A stretch of DNA of 64,000 bases from NCBI RefSeq assembly GCF_022662015.1, contig NZ_JAKMCM010000001.1, forward strand, positions 186,001 through 250,000, read 5' to 3'. The notes under the pieces are model-generated. The model was given only the letters and a program-made list of their open reading frames with translations, was not told the origin of the DNA and did not search any database. The first letter of the stretch is position 1; each line of letters opens with the position of its first letter. Positions 1-9,155 of the stretch are shown one piece after another. The DNA is from Aestuariivivens sediminicola (GTDB taxonomy: Bacteria; Bacteroidota; Bacteroidia; Flavobacteriales; Flavobacteriaceae). A program made the position numbers and the translations under genes.

Positions 1-73
1 ATAATTCTAACTGATAATCTTTAACATTATCTCAGTTAAATTATCATTTAGGGAATACTTTTAAAAAAAAAAA

Positions 74-2008
74 ATGAAAATGAAACTACTTTTAACTACA
101 TTATTACTCTTTATTTTTTCTACCGTTTGCGGTCAAACGGATTTGGAAAAACAAAAAATTATCAGCAGTTATGATATTGATAAGTTAGCTAATTTAAAAA
201 GCAATTTAGCTCAAAAATATGAGGCTAACAAAGCTATTATAGAAGATTATGTGAAACGGAATGGTTTGCAAAAAAAAGTACGAACCCCCGATGGCCAAAT
301 CAAAGAAATTAAATACATAATTGATAATAAACCCATTTATATAACCACCGACAATGTGAATGCTGCCATATCTACTAAAACAGATAAATTACATAATGGA
401 GGCGATTTAGGGTTAAACCTGGAGGGACAAAATATGAATATCGCCATTTGGGATGGCGGACGGGTTCGACTGACGCATCAAGAGTTTTTAAACTCAGATT
501 CATCAGCATCGAGAGCTTCGAAAGGAGAAACTCTTATTACTATAGTTGATGACCATGCCACTCATGTAGCCGGAACTATGGTTGCTAAAGGTACAGACCC
601 TAATGCAAAAGGTATGGCACCTCAAGCTGCATTAACCTCTTATGATTGGACTAATGACGAAAGTGAGGTTATTGGTGAAATTACAAATAATGCCCTGTTA
701 CTATCAAATCATTCTTATGGCATTTCCGGATACAGTGGCAATACATTAACAGTTTCCAGTTGGTATCCGGGATGTTATGAAGTCGATGCTATTAATTGGG
801 ACCAGATTGCTTATGATGCCCCTTATTATTTGATGGTGACATCTGCCGGTAATAATGGATCCGATTTAAAAGATTACACAGATCAGTTGTTAGCCGGTTA
901 TGATAAGCTCATGGGAAATAAAAATGCAAAAAACAATTTAGTAGTTGCCAGTGCCAAGCCTCTTGTATTTCCAGGTGGAAATATACTTATTCAAGAAGAC
1001 GCTTTCAGTAGTCAGGGACCATCAGATGATGGCAGAATAAAACCGGACATTACAGCAAATGGTAACTTATCGTATTCATCCATTGGAACTTCCGACACTG
1101 CTTATGGGAATTTCGGTGGCACTTCTATGGCTACCCCGAATACATCGGGCACCTTGTTATTACTCCAGCAATATTATAATGAACTAAACTCAAAATTCAT
1201 GAAGGCGGCTACCCTAAAAGGTCTGGCTTGCCATACGGCTACCGATGACACCTTTAGTATCGGACCAGACCCTGAACTGGGATGGGGATTTTTAAATGCT
1301 GAAACCGCAACTCAAACTATTACTGATGATTTTAACGGGAGTGCTCTAATAATGGAAAATAACTTGCCGAATGGCAGCACCTATTCATACTCCTTTTCAA
1401 CAACTGGAACGGGAACTTTGAGTGCCACTATTTGCTGGACGGACCCTCCTGGTCCCAGTCAGTCAGGAATTTTAAATAGCACCACACCTGTTTTGGTAAA
1501 TGATCTCGATTTAAGGTTAACAGCTCCCGATGGCACTACCGTATTTTTACCATGGAAATTGCAATTAAGCGATGTTTCAGCTCCGGCAATTAAAGGAGAC
1601 AACATTGTTGACAATATAGAAAATATTCTTGTTGACAATCCTGTTTCCGGAACATACACCTTGACAGTTTCTCATAAAGGCACATTAAATCCCAGTCAAG
1701 ATTTTTCATTAATACTGACCGGCTTTAACTTAACTTTGTCTGATCAAACTGATTTAAAACCAACAGAATTAACTATTTGGCCTAATCCAACCACAGACTT
1801 ATTGAATATAAGCTATAAATCAATTAATAATTCAAAAGTAAATATATCACTAACGGATATGCAAGGTCGATTAGTTCATAGTAACACAATTATACCATCT
1901 GGAACTGTCTTAGAACGTATCGATACACGGATTTTTGCTAAAGGCATTTATATATTAAGTATAAAGCAAGCTAATTCTATTATTAATAAAAAAGTTGTTT
2001 TAGACTAA
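74..2008 (+). CDS. Secreted subtilisin-like (S8) serine protease with T9SS type A sorting domain
   Basis: Exported serine endopeptidase. Residues 1-20 are a signal peptide (hydrophobic LLLTTLLLFIF, cleavage near VCG-Q). The S8 triad is visible: Asp127 in IAIWDGG, His161 in DDHATHVAGT and Ser351 in GGTSMATP, with oxyanion-hole Asn260 in TSAGNNG. A beta-rich P-domain-like part follows (about 420-560). The last ~80 residues are a T9SS type A sorting domain (TIWPNPTTDLLNIS, then GIYILSI, ending KKVVLD), so the protein should cross the outer membrane by type IX secretion and be released or anchored at the surface. The start ATG directly follows a poly-A run; Met3 is an alternative. The gene ends in a strong hairpin terminator before rlmB. 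Family call is firm; the substrate is unknown. Confidence 0.93.
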   Translation: MKMKLLLTTLLLFIFSTVCGQTDLEKQKIISSYDIDKLANLKSNLAQKYEANKAIIEDYVKRNGLQKKVRTPDGQIKEIKYIIDNKPIYITTDNVNAAISTKTDKLHNGGDLGLNLEGQNMNIAIWDGGRVRLTHQEFLNSDSSASRASKGETLITIVDDHATHVAGTMVAKGTDPNAKGMAPQAALTSYDWTNDESEVIGEITNNALLLSNHSYGISGYSGNTLTVSSWYPGCYEVDAINWDQIAYDAPYYLMVTSAGNNGSDLKDYTDQLLAGYDKLMGNKNAKNNLVVASAKPLVFPGGNILIQEDAFSSQGPSDDGRIKPDITANGNLSYSSIGTSDTAYGNFGGTSMATPNTSGTLLLLQQYYNELNSKFMKAATLKGLACHTATDDTFSIGPDPELGWGFLNAETATQTITDDFNGSALIMENNLPNGSTYSYSFSTTGTGTLSATICWTDPPGPSQSGILNSTTPVLVNDLDLRLTAPDGTTVFLPWKLQLSDVSAPAIKGDNIVDNIENILVDNPVSGTYTLTVSHKGTLNPSQDFSLILTGFNLTLSDQTDLKPTELTIWPNPTTDLLNISYKSINNSKVNISLTDMQGRLVHSNTIIPSGTVLERIDTRIFAKGIYILSIKQANSIINKKVVLD

Positions 2009-2030
2009 TTATAAAATAATAAATTTCAAA

Positions 2031-2063
2031 GAGGAGACTGTAAATTTACGGTCTCTTTTTTTT
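2031..2063 (+). terminator. Rho-independent terminator of the subtilase gene
   Basis: GAGACTGTAAA (2034-2044) pairs with TTTACGGTCTC (2045-2055) with a single T-G wobble, followed by a run of T. It lies 23 bases after the subtilase stop and just upstream of rlmB. Confidence 0.85.
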
Positions 2064-2075
2064 TACCTTTACCCC

Positions 2076-2825
2076 ATGCCAAACCAAACCCAGATATTCG
2101 GTATACGAGCGGTGATAGAAGCGATTAATGCCAACGAAAGCATCGATAAGGTCTTTTTACAGAAAGGCCTTAAAGGCGACCTGTATCTTGAACTGGAAAA
2201 CCTGTTACGTTCAAATGACATTTCGACCGCTTATGTTCCGGTTGAAAAACTCAATCGCCTAACCCGTAAGAACCATCAGGGGGTGGTGGCCCAGATAGCT
2301 CCAATTGCCTTTCACCAGCTGGAAGATCTGATCTTAAATGTTATCGAATCCGGTAAATCACCCTTGTTTTTGCTTTTAGACCAACTCAGTGATGTTCGTA
2401 ATTTTGGAGCCATTATACGCACCGCGGAGTGCACGGGTGTAGATGGCATTATTATTCAGAAAAAAGGAGGCGCTCCCGTAACCGGAGACACCATTAAAAC
2501 CAGTGCCGGTGCCGTTTTTAATGTACCCATCTGTAAGGTAGATCATATTAAGGATGCCGTGTTCTATTTGCAGGCTTCCGGGATTAAGGTCATAGCTGCA
2601 ACCGAAAAAACATCTAAGAACTTGTACGACATCTCTTTTACAGACCCTTGCGCCATCATTATGGGATCTGAGGGCAAGGGCATAAACCCGTCTATCCTTA
2701 AAGTCGTGGATGCCAAAGCAAAACTCCCCTTAATGGGTGAGATCGGGTCTTTGAATGTTTCGGTAGCCTGCGGTGCCTTTTTATATGAGGCCGTTCGGCA
2801 GCGTCTTGAAATTAGTGATTCATAA
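2076..2825 (+). CDS. rlmB: 23S rRNA (guanosine-2'-O)-methyltransferase RlmB
   Basis: SpoU/TrmD-fold (SPOUT) SAM-dependent methyltransferase, in E. coli modifying G2251 in the 23S rRNA peptidyl-transferase P loop. The N-terminal part (FGIRAVIEAI, then KNHQGVVAQI) is the substrate-binding subdomain. The SPOUT motifs follow in order: motif 1 SDVRNFGAIIRTAE with the key Asn and Arg, motif 2 IIMGSEGKGI, and motif 3 LPLMGEIGSLNVSVACGAFL, which forms the trefoil knot and SAM site. The length of 249 residues is normal for the family. The ATG is only a few bases after a TACCTTTA box, which could be the -7 promoter element, so the leader may be very short. Cytoplasmic. The TrmH paralogue is less likely because of the N-terminal extension. 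Confidence 0.92.
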   Translation: MPNQTQIFGIRAVIEAINANESIDKVFLQKGLKGDLYLELENLLRSNDISTAYVPVEKLNRLTRKNHQGVVAQIAPIAFHQLEDLILNVIESGKSPLFLLLDQLSDVRNFGAIIRTAECTGVDGIIIQKKGGAPVTGDTIKTSAGAVFNVPICKVDHIKDAVFYLQASGIKVIAATEKTSKNLYDISFTDPCAIIMGSEGKGINPSILKVVDAKAKLPLMGEIGSLNVSVACGAFLYEAVRQRLEISDS

Positions 2826-2917
2826 CTAAGGAGTAGTAGTTGCTGATTACCCATTAGTAGTATGCGATGACCAACCAATGATTTATATCCAACGACTAAA
2901 GACTAACAAACTAATTT

Positions 2918-3655
2918 CTAATTTTTCGTATCGTCCTCTTTCTTATAGATATAATTTATCCTGGAAGCTTCACTCTGATCTGCTTCGGATTCGGAAGAGG
3001 CAATAAAATTACCATCAGCGTCAAAATGCTTTAAAAAAGGATCGTCATCTTCATTGTAATGGGGATCTTCCCAGACATATTTTTTGGGTTTGGCTATGGC
3101 CTTTCTGAATAGAAATGCAAATACAAGACCAACGATCAAACCGGATAAATGCCCTTCCCAGGACATCCCTTCCTTGATGGGTAAGGTATACCAAACCATA
3201 CTGCCATAGAGAAAAACAACGAGTAAAGACAAGGCGATGAGTCTGAAGTGCTTGGCTAAAATCCCTTTAAAGAAGGTAAAACTGATCAATACATAGATCA
3301 GTCCGCTAGCCCCGATATGAAACGATGGGCGCCCTATGGACCAGGTGAGCAGGCCTGACAGTACAATGCCCCAGAAAAGGACCTTCCAGGCAATGGCCCT
3401 GTAAAAATAGAACAAGGCCGTTGTCAACACAAATAGCGGAACGGTATTATGGTAAATATGTTGGATATCGCCATGAATAAAGGGACTTAACAGCACCCCC
3501 CGCAATCCCTTAAAGGTCTGTGGGTAAATACCATACCTGCTAAAATTGTAACCAAAACGGACCTCGAACCAAAATACCAGCCAAATGATAAGCACAAACA
3601 GTATAGGGTAGGCTATGACCCCGGTAGAAAACTTAAAATGATGTTGTGTTTTCAT
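2918..3655 (-). CDS. Rhomboid family intramembrane serine protease
   Basis: Multi-pass membrane protease that cuts transmembrane segments inside the bilayer. With the start at the ATG at 3655, 245 residues: a first TM at about 13-30, the HIYHN loop motif at 66-70, catalytic Ser117 in HIGASG and catalytic His169 in WEGHLSG. About six or seven hydrophobic segments are visible, then an acidic hydrophilic cytoplasmic tail of ~60 residues (EDPHYNEDDDPF). An upstream in-frame ATG at 3739 would add 28 residues without rhomboid character, so the inner start is preferred. It is divergent from rarA, so the two share an intergenic promoter region. The substrate is not predictable. Confidence 0.9.
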   Translation of the reverse strand: MKTQHHFKFSTGVIAYPILFVLIIWLVFWFEVRFGYNFSRYGIYPQTFKGLRGVLLSPFIHGDIQHIYHNTVPLFVLTTALFYFYRAIAWKVLFWGIVLSGLLTWSIGRPSFHIGASGLIYVLISFTFFKGILAKHFRLIALSLLVVFLYGSMVWYTLPIKEGMSWEGHLSGLIVGLVFAFLFRKAIAKPKKYVWEDPHYNEDDDPFLKHFDADGNFIASSESEADQSEASRINYIYKKEDDTKN

Positions 3656-3800
3656 AAAACCTAATATAGCAAATAGTTCACCAAGTTTAATACAAGTGCT
3701 AAATTGGCAGGCACCCATTTCCACAGTTATTTTAAACATGTATAAAAACTTAGGGTAGGAAGATGCAATTTTGAGACAGAATTATTTTAATTTTAACGAT

Positions 3801-5084
3801 ATGAATACAAATGCACCCCTGGCCGAACGCTTACGCCCGCAAACTTTGGAGGACTACCTGAGTCAAACACATTTGGTGGGTCCGAATGGCACGTTGACCC
3901 GGCAAATCGAGCAGGGTTTAATACCCTCAATGGTGTTTTGGGGACCACCCGGAACTGGAAAGACCACTTTGGCCCATATCATTGCCAATGTATCCGAACG
4001 CCCGTTTTATGCTTTGAGTGCCATAAATTCCGGGGTAAAGGATATCAGAGATGTCATAGACAAGGCAAAACAGAGCGGTGGCTTGTTTACGACCAGGAAT
4101 CCTATATTATTTATTGATGAGATACATCGTTTTAGCAAATCCCAGCAGGATTCCCTTTTGCAGGCTGTCGAAAAAGGCTGGATCACCCTTATCGGGGCCA
4201 CTACCGAAAACCCCAGTTTTGAAGTTATCCCTGCCCTGCTGTCGCGTTGCCAGGTCTATATTTTACATCCCTTTGACAAATCGAATTTAGAGGAACTCCT
4301 CAAACGTGCCATCGAACGCGATGACTACCTCTCACAGAAAACCATTACGCTAAAAGAAACCAATGCCCTATTACGGCTATCGGGCGGTGATGCCCGAAAA
4401 CTCCTTAATATTTTCGAACTGATCATTAGTTCGTTCACAACAGATGTCATAGAAATTACGGATAAAGTGGTTTTAGAAAAGGTTCAGAATAATACGGTGC
4501 GATACGATAAGACGGGAGAGCAGCATTACGATATCATTTCAGCCTTTATAAAATCCATCAGGGGTAGCGATCCCAATGCTGCCGTGTACTGGTTGGCCCG
4601 AATGATCGAGGGTGGCGAAGACCTTAAATTTATTGCCAGAAGAATGCTCATTCTGGCCAGTGAGGATATCGGAAACGCCAATCCAACCGCCCTGGTCATG
4701 GCGAACAGTACATTTCAGGCGGTGTCTACTATTGGCTACCCGGAATCGCGAATTATATTAAGCCAGTGTGCCACCTACCTCGCTTGTTCACCAAAGAGCA
4801 ATGCTGCCTATGAGGCCATTGGTAAGGCACAGCAGCTGGTCAGGGAAACCGGTGATTTAAGTGTGCCTTTGGAGATCCGGAATGCCCCGACCAAACTGAT
4901 GAAAGAGCTGGGGTATGGCGACAATTACAAATATGCCCACCACTATGAGGATCATTTTGCCGACCAGGAATTTCTTCCCGACAGCATTTCCAATACCAAA
5001 CTGTATGACCCGGGTAACAATCCGCGTGAAGATGCACAACGGCACTTTTTAAAAAGTCGCTGGAAGGATAAATACGATTACTAA
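3801..5084 (+). CDS. rarA: Replication-associated recombination protein A (RarA/MgsA), AAA+ ATPase
   Basis: Clamp-loader-like AAA+ ATPase (bacterial homologue of yeast Mgs1 and human WRNIP1) acting at stalled replication forks. Walker A is GPPGTGKTT (residues 48-56), Walker B is LFIDEIHRF (about 103-111), sensor 1 is IGATTENPSF, and the C-terminal MgsA tetramerisation domain includes SEDIGNANP and YKYAHHYE. The length of 427 residues is typical. The ATG at 3801 is chosen because the conserved N terminus begins at LAERLRPQTLEDY; an in-frame TTG at 3771 gives 10 extra residues. It stands alone, divergent from the rhomboid gene. Confidence 0.94.
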   Translation: MNTNAPLAERLRPQTLEDYLSQTHLVGPNGTLTRQIEQGLIPSMVFWGPPGTGKTTLAHIIANVSERPFYALSAINSGVKDIRDVIDKAKQSGGLFTTRNPILFIDEIHRFSKSQQDSLLQAVEKGWITLIGATTENPSFEVIPALLSRCQVYILHPFDKSNLEELLKRAIERDDYLSQKTITLKETNALLRLSGGDARKLLNIFELIISSFTTDVIEITDKVVLEKVQNNTVRYDKTGEQHYDIISAFIKSIRGSDPNAAVYWLARMIEGGEDLKFIARRMLILASEDIGNANPTALVMANSTFQAVSTIGYPESRIILSQCATYLACSPKSNAAYEAIGKAQQLVRETGDLSVPLEIRNAPTKLMKELGYGDNYKYAHHYEDHFADQEFLPDSISNTKLYDPGNNPREDAQRHFLKSRWKDKYDY

Positions 5085-5135
5085 ACTGCTATTTGGATGG
5101 ACCAGGTGATGATCGTCTCGGGGCCTACACCAACA

Positions 5136-6068
5136 CTAAAACTTAATATTCAGTGGTGCTTTAATCGAGGTGTCTCCTGAATGCTGTTCGACAATCCAGG
5201 TATCGCCGTCCTTATACACGATAGCACTCAAGCCTTCAACCAGGAACACATTGGATACCCCTGTCCTGATTAATTTATAAACCACCTTGGGCGTACTGTC
5301 CACCAACTGAAATCCATTTTCAATGGCTTGGGCATATAATATATTTTTGGAGGGCTCAGCATCGGTCGCTTCGGGCTCAGGGGCTTTCTCTTCCTGAACT
5401 ACCTCCTCTTTGATCTCTTGCCTGGTTTCTTCCACCACGGGAGCTACTTCAACCACGGGTGGTACTTCAGCTACGGGTGGTGTTTTAGCTACCGGCGGTA
5501 CTTCAACCACTTCTTTTTCCTTTTCCTTTTTAAGGGACTCTATTTCGGCTTTAAGTTCTGCGATTTCCTCGGCCGTAGCACGCTTTTCCTCTGTGGGTTG
5601 GGTTACAACAGGGGCTGCGGAAACCGAAGCATCCGGATCGTAACGGTATCCCATCCCTTCAAAGGACATAAAGGCATTACGCAGGGCCTCATGGTACGAT
5701 TTGGCATAGTCCTTCTCTCGGCTTTCACCCAATTGAGAGGTGTAAACGACCTGGTCATTGCAATCCTTCAGTATGACCCTGAGTTTGGTTTTAAACAGAC
5801 CCGATTCCTTGGTGACATTCGATTTTAAGGCGAGGCACCTGTTACTGCGCATGTCATTGGGATAATCATCGCCCTCCATGAACGCTTCAAAACCATACTT
5901 TTTAAACAAAAATTGAGTTAACGCATTGACCTTGTACTGATTCTCCTCTTTTAAGAAATCGAATTTGTTTGGAACGATCACATATTTGTAATTGTTCAGA
6001 TTGGCTTGCGAAATCGCAAACTGACACATCATTAAGGCAATACATAAAAATACAAGTCTGGTTTTCAT
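5136..6068 (-). CDS. Secreted protein of unknown function with Pro/Val-rich linker
   Basis: No precise family is recognised; it resembles conserved hypothetical proteins of Flavobacteriia. A signal peptide covers residues 1-20 (LVFLCIALMMCQFAISQ). A compact N-terminal domain (about 22-140: YKYVIVPNKFDFLKEENQYK, then FGLFK-like strands and a YHEALRNAF helix) is followed by a coiled-coil-like EEIAELKAEIESLKKEKEKE and a low-complexity linker built of near-repeats PPVAKTPPVAEVPPVVEVAP. A C-terminal domain (about 245-310) contains KNILYAQAIENGFQLVD. The layout suggests a periplasmic or envelope protein with two folded domains joined by a stiff linker. It stands alone, convergent with rarA. Confidence 0.75.
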   Translation of the reverse strand: MKTRLVFLCIALMMCQFAISQANLNNYKYVIVPNKFDFLKEENQYKVNALTQFLFKKYGFEAFMEGDDYPNDMRSNRCLALKSNVTKESGLFKTKLRVILKDCNDQVVYTSQLGESREKDYAKSYHEALRNAFMSFEGMGYRYDPDASVSAAPVVTQPTEEKRATAEEIAELKAEIESLKKEKEKEVVEVPPVAKTPPVAEVPPVVEVAPVVEETRQEIKEEVVQEEKAPEPEATDAEPSKNILYAQAIENGFQLVDSTPKVVYKLIRTGVSNVFLVEGLSAIVYKDGDTWIVEQHSGDTSIKAPLNIKF

Positions 6069-6449
6069 TTTAACTACTTATTTATTGAAGGAATAATGGT
6101 AAATATACATCAAGTCTTTGACAATGCATACAGCCTTATTGAATATTCCAAATATCACCGTATAAGCCCATTGAAACACCCAATGTTTACAAGGCCTGAG
6201 AAACATGCCTATAAAAATGTAATTTCATGCTTGTGTTTTGTCAATTTCATGCTTGTGTTTTGTCAATTTCATGCGCATGAATTTTTACAGGTACAGGCAT
6301 CGGTTTTTGGGATACTAATTCGTAGCATTCGGATCACTCTAAACGCCGTTTTTGAAACTGTCACAGGGAGGGTGTATTTCAAATCGCATTGAACACCGAT
6401 AAACATCCAATAAAAGATCACGTTAAAGGCATTATCATGAAAAAATGAA
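6069..6449. other. Gene-free stretch with short tandem repeat
   Basis: No convincing gene. A 98-codon frame from 6096 reads through the tandem repeat and has no recognisable domain, so it is not called. The stretch carries the 22-bp tandem repeat and the 14-bp palindrome listed separately. Confidence 0.6.
6221..6284 (+). repeat. 22-bp tandem repeat (two perfect units plus a partial) ending in a 14-bp palindrome
   Basis: Units at 6221-6242 and 6243-6264 are identical (AATTTCATGCTTGTGTTTTG then TC). A third partial unit starts at 6265 and turns into the perfect palindrome TTCATGCGCATGAA at 6268-6281. It lies in the gene-free interval between the divergent envelope-protein promoter side and the 3' end of the yjjG-like gene. 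Confidence 0.85.
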
Positions 6450-7142
6450 TTACAGGTAGGTCTTTAATTCAATAAGACTTTTAATCTGAGGGATACCGTT
6501 CGTATTAACCTCCGCACCACCATTGAAATAGATCACCTCCATACCTGCGTCCTGTGCGCCCAGGATATCGGCTTCAAAATTATCGCCAATCATGACACTC
6601 CTGGCTCCCGAGGTGTTGGCCAGATCCAGTGCATGATTAAAAATAATCGGATTAGGCTTCTTTACACCTACCATTTCCGAAACCGTAACGGTTTTAAAAT
6701 ATTGGTGGATATTGGAATTTGAAAGCTTACCGTACTGTACTTCCTCAAACCCATTGGTTATCACATGCAATTCATAATGTTCATAGAGATACTCTAAGAT
6801 ATCGAATGTGTGTTCGAATAAATGATTGAAAGAGGGCAAATGCGCAATGTAATCCGTAGACAACTGATGTATCATTTGCTCAGACACCTCGTAATTCAAT
6901 GCATCGAATGCCTCATATAATCTGCCAAATCGCAGTGAAGGTTTATCTATCTTATCCTCCCGATACAACTTCCAATACTTCATGTTGATGGGTTCGTAAT
7001 ACGACAAAAAATCCTCTAATTGTACCCTGATGTCATGTATTAAAAAAATCTTAGTGAAGGTCAACGCCGAGTTCTTGTCAAAATCCCAGAGCGTATGGTC
7101 CAAATCAAAAAACACATCGGTAATGGTGTCACGCATTTTCAT
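6450..7142 (-). CDS. yjjG: HAD-superfamily YjjG-type nucleotidase
   Basis: Cytoplasmic 5'-nucleotidase of the YjjG type, thought to remove non-canonical pyrimidine nucleotides (house-cleaning). HAD motifs are present in order: motif I VFFDLDHTLWDF (nucleophile and acid/base Asp), motif II VITNGF, motif III Lys in VKKPNPIIF, and motif IV MIGDNFEADILGA. The length of 230 residues fits. The start overlaps the 3' end of the upstream deacetylase gene by 14 bases (8 if Met3 is used), which implies translational coupling. It is the last gene of a three-gene minus-strand set with the DUF7033 gene and radC. The exact substrate is inferred from family. Confidence 0.85.
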   Translation of the reverse strand: MKMRDTITDVFFDLDHTLWDFDKNSALTFTKIFLIHDIRVQLEDFLSYYEPINMKYWKLYREDKIDKPSLRFGRLYEAFDALNYEVSEQMIHQLSTDYIAHLPSFNHLFEHTFDILEYLYEHYELHVITNGFEEVQYGKLSNSNIHQYFKTVTVSEMVGVKKPNPIIFNHALDLANTSGARSVMIGDNFEADILGAQDAGMEVIYFNGGAEVNTNGIPQIKSLIELKTYL

Positions 7143-8433
7143 CGGTCGATTCCAAAATAATATTAAACAATTCTTTAAATCCGGCCCAACGGCTTATGGT
7201 ACTGAATGTATAATTATGAAATACCGGAACAAACTGTCCATTAACCTGCTGTATCTCGGAAATGATCTCATTCAGCACCTTCTTTTTATCCAACAAGGAT
7301 TTATGTTTTAATAAGGCATAGTCCATAACGTGATAGGAATTAATTTTTAGGGGTGTTTGCGTTTCATAGTCCAGATCGAAGAATAAAAAAGGGGTACAGG
7401 TACCTGCGCGAAACCCGACCTGGTTTACATAACCCATGGTATAATCTTCATTGACCTCCAACTCTACTAAATTTCTGTACGACTCCGGGAAATTAAGTTT
7501 CGAATAGGAGTGTCGTGAAGCCTCCAGTGATGTATTCATGATGGATTCGATCTGTAATTTTTCCTTTTTTAAAACCTTTATGTCCTCGATGGCCAAAAAT
7601 GAGACTTTAAGGCCGACAAGGCAGTAATCTGCAACCTGTTTGATCAGGGATCTGAATTTTTTGTTATTGGGGCTGGTTCCTTTGTCGTAAGTCGAGTAGC
7701 CACCAACTAAAAAGAAAAATAAAAATTTAAACCTGGTTTGTTTCTGCTTATTAATGACATACTTATAGGTGTCGAATGGATCGTGCTTAAACCCAAATAG
7801 CACAAGAAACCTGTTATATAGAGCCTTTAACTTAAAACCTATAAGGTCTTTAATGACTCCTCCAATGGTTCGCATAACCCCCTTAAGTCTGTAATGGTAG
7901 GCACAGGGCACATCAATTATAGGCCGGATGGTATAGGATCTTTCAGAAAACTTAAAATCCGGAAACTGCTCCTGTAATTTGGCCTTAAATTTATAGGCCC
8001 AAATATCGACTACAGGTTGATGTAAAAAGTCAAATTTAGAAGCAATACTTTCGGTAGCTAAAAAGCGTCCATAGGCATCGCGTACCTGAGGCAAATACTC
8101 TTCGTATCGCGACAACAGGTAAAATGAAGCTGCAAATATGTCGAACGGCAAGGCACTTTTATCACCATTGTAAAAAAAACACTTGGTGTTTCCCCAGTCG
8201 TGTACATGAATTTCGATGTCTGTTATCCCCTGTTCGAACAAAATGTCATTGCTGCGAATAAAGAACTCATTGCCCAGTTGTTGTCTCGTGTAAGACATTT
8301 TTAAACGATCATGTGCAATGAACTCCTCCACCTTGGTGGTGAAATCGACCTCAATTCCGAGTACCCGTGTACAAATATGTTTGAATATATATTTTAATCG
8401 GGGTGTTATACTATGTGAATAAACAAGGAGCAT
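7129..8433 (-). CDS. DUF7033 / polysaccharide deacetylase-like protein
   Basis: 434 residues, no signal peptide or TM segment. It resembles the flavobacterial polysaccharide-deacetylase-family proteins that carry an N-terminal DUF7033 domain (LPFDIFAASFYLLSRYEEYL and FLATESIASKFDFLHQPVVD are typical). A C-terminal NodB-like barrel is plausible (PIIDVPCAYHYR, then ASRHSYSKLNFPESY and GFRAGTCTPFLFFDLD), but a complete metal triad is not obvious by eye, so catalysis is uncertain. The ATG at 8433 overlaps the radC stop (TAATG) and its 3' end overlaps the nucleotidase start, so the three genes are probably co-transcribed and co-translated. Confidence 0.78.
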   Translation of the reverse strand: MLLVYSHSITPRLKYIFKHICTRVLGIEVDFTTKVEEFIAHDRLKMSYTRQQLGNEFFIRSNDILFEQGITDIEIHVHDWGNTKCFFYNGDKSALPFDIFAASFYLLSRYEEYLPQVRDAYGRFLATESIASKFDFLHQPVVDIWAYKFKAKLQEQFPDFKFSERSYTIRPIIDVPCAYHYRLKGVMRTIGGVIKDLIGFKLKALYNRFLVLFGFKHDPFDTYKYVINKQKQTRFKFLFFFLVGGYSTYDKGTSPNNKKFRSLIKQVADYCLVGLKVSFLAIEDIKVLKKEKLQIESIMNTSLEASRHSYSKLNFPESYRNLVELEVNEDYTMGYVNQVGFRAGTCTPFLFFDLDYETQTPLKINSYHVMDYALLKHKSLLDKKKVLNEIISEIQQVNGQFVPVFHNYTFSTISRWAGFKELFNIILESTDENA

Positions 8434-9131
8434 TACAGTAGCGTTTCATCTGCAAAACTAAAATATGCTTTTTCCGTGATAATCACATGATCTAACACCT
8501 TAATATCTAAACTTTCTGCAGCGGTCTTTAATTTTTGGGTTACCTGCTTGTCGGCCTGACTCGGTTTAATGGTTCCAGAGGGATGGTTATGTGTTAAAAT
8601 CAATCCGGTGGCACCCCAATGCAGCGCATTTTTAAGTACGAGTCGTACATCCACCAAGGTCCCCGTAATACCGCCTTTACTTAACAGGTGTTTTTGAATG
8701 ACCTTATTCGAATTATTTAAATAAATGATCCAAAACTCCTCATGCTCCAATTCTCCAATAACAGGTTGCATAAGCTCAAAAACAGAGCTGCTTGATCGAA
8801 TACTGTCCTTTATTAAGGCTTCTCCTCCCCTTCGTCTTCTGCCCAATTCCATGGCTGCGGCAATGGTAACGGCCTTGGCCTCCCCGATGCCTTTGAATGC
8901 CATGAGTTGTTTCACTGAAAGTTTGCCCAAGGCACTTAAATTATTGTCCACACTCGCTAAAACGCGTTTGCACAAATTAACCGCGCTTTCATTTTTGCTT
9001 CCGGATCCAATTAATATGGCCACCCATTCCGCATCACTTAAATTAGCTTTACCTTTATGAAGTAATTTTTCCCGGGGCTGGTCGTCTTTTGACCAATTTT
9101 TAATCGAAAAAGTAGATTTGCTATCAACCAT
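8433..9131 (-). CDS. radC: RadC family JAB-domain protein
   Basis: 232 residues. The N-terminal helix-hairpin-helix-like part (PREKLLHKGKANLSDAEWVA, then LMAFKGIGEAKAVTIAAAME) is followed by a JAB/MPN metalloprotease-like domain with LTHNHPSGTIKPSQAD, the HxHPSG zinc motif, and the downstream Asp of KVLDHVII. The family is widely annotated as DNA repair, although its biochemical role is unsettled. First gene of the minus-strand set. Its ATG lies only 24 bases from the start of the divergent sulfatase gene, so the two genes share one very compact promoter region. Confidence 0.9.
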   Translation of the reverse strand: MVDSKSTFSIKNWSKDDQPREKLLHKGKANLSDAEWVAILIGSGSKNESAVNLCKRVLASVDNNLSALGKLSVKQLMAFKGIGEAKAVTIAAAMELGRRRRGGEALIKDSIRSSSSVFELMQPVIGELEHEEFWIIYLNNSNKVIQKHLLSKGGITGTLVDVRLVLKNALHWGATGLILTHNHPSGTIKPSQADKQVTQKLKTAAESLDIKVLDHVIITEKAYFSFADETLL

Positions 9132-9155
9132 GACATAAATATAATTTGTAATTTT

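Noticed and set aside
5410-5828. Plus-strand frames opposite the Pro/Val-rich protein
   Set aside because: They are antisense to a low-complexity segment of a well-supported gene with a signal peptide.
6096-6392. 98-codon plus-strand frame
   Set aside because: Runs through the tandem repeat, has no signal, domain or compositional support, and its start lies in the leader of the divergent gene.
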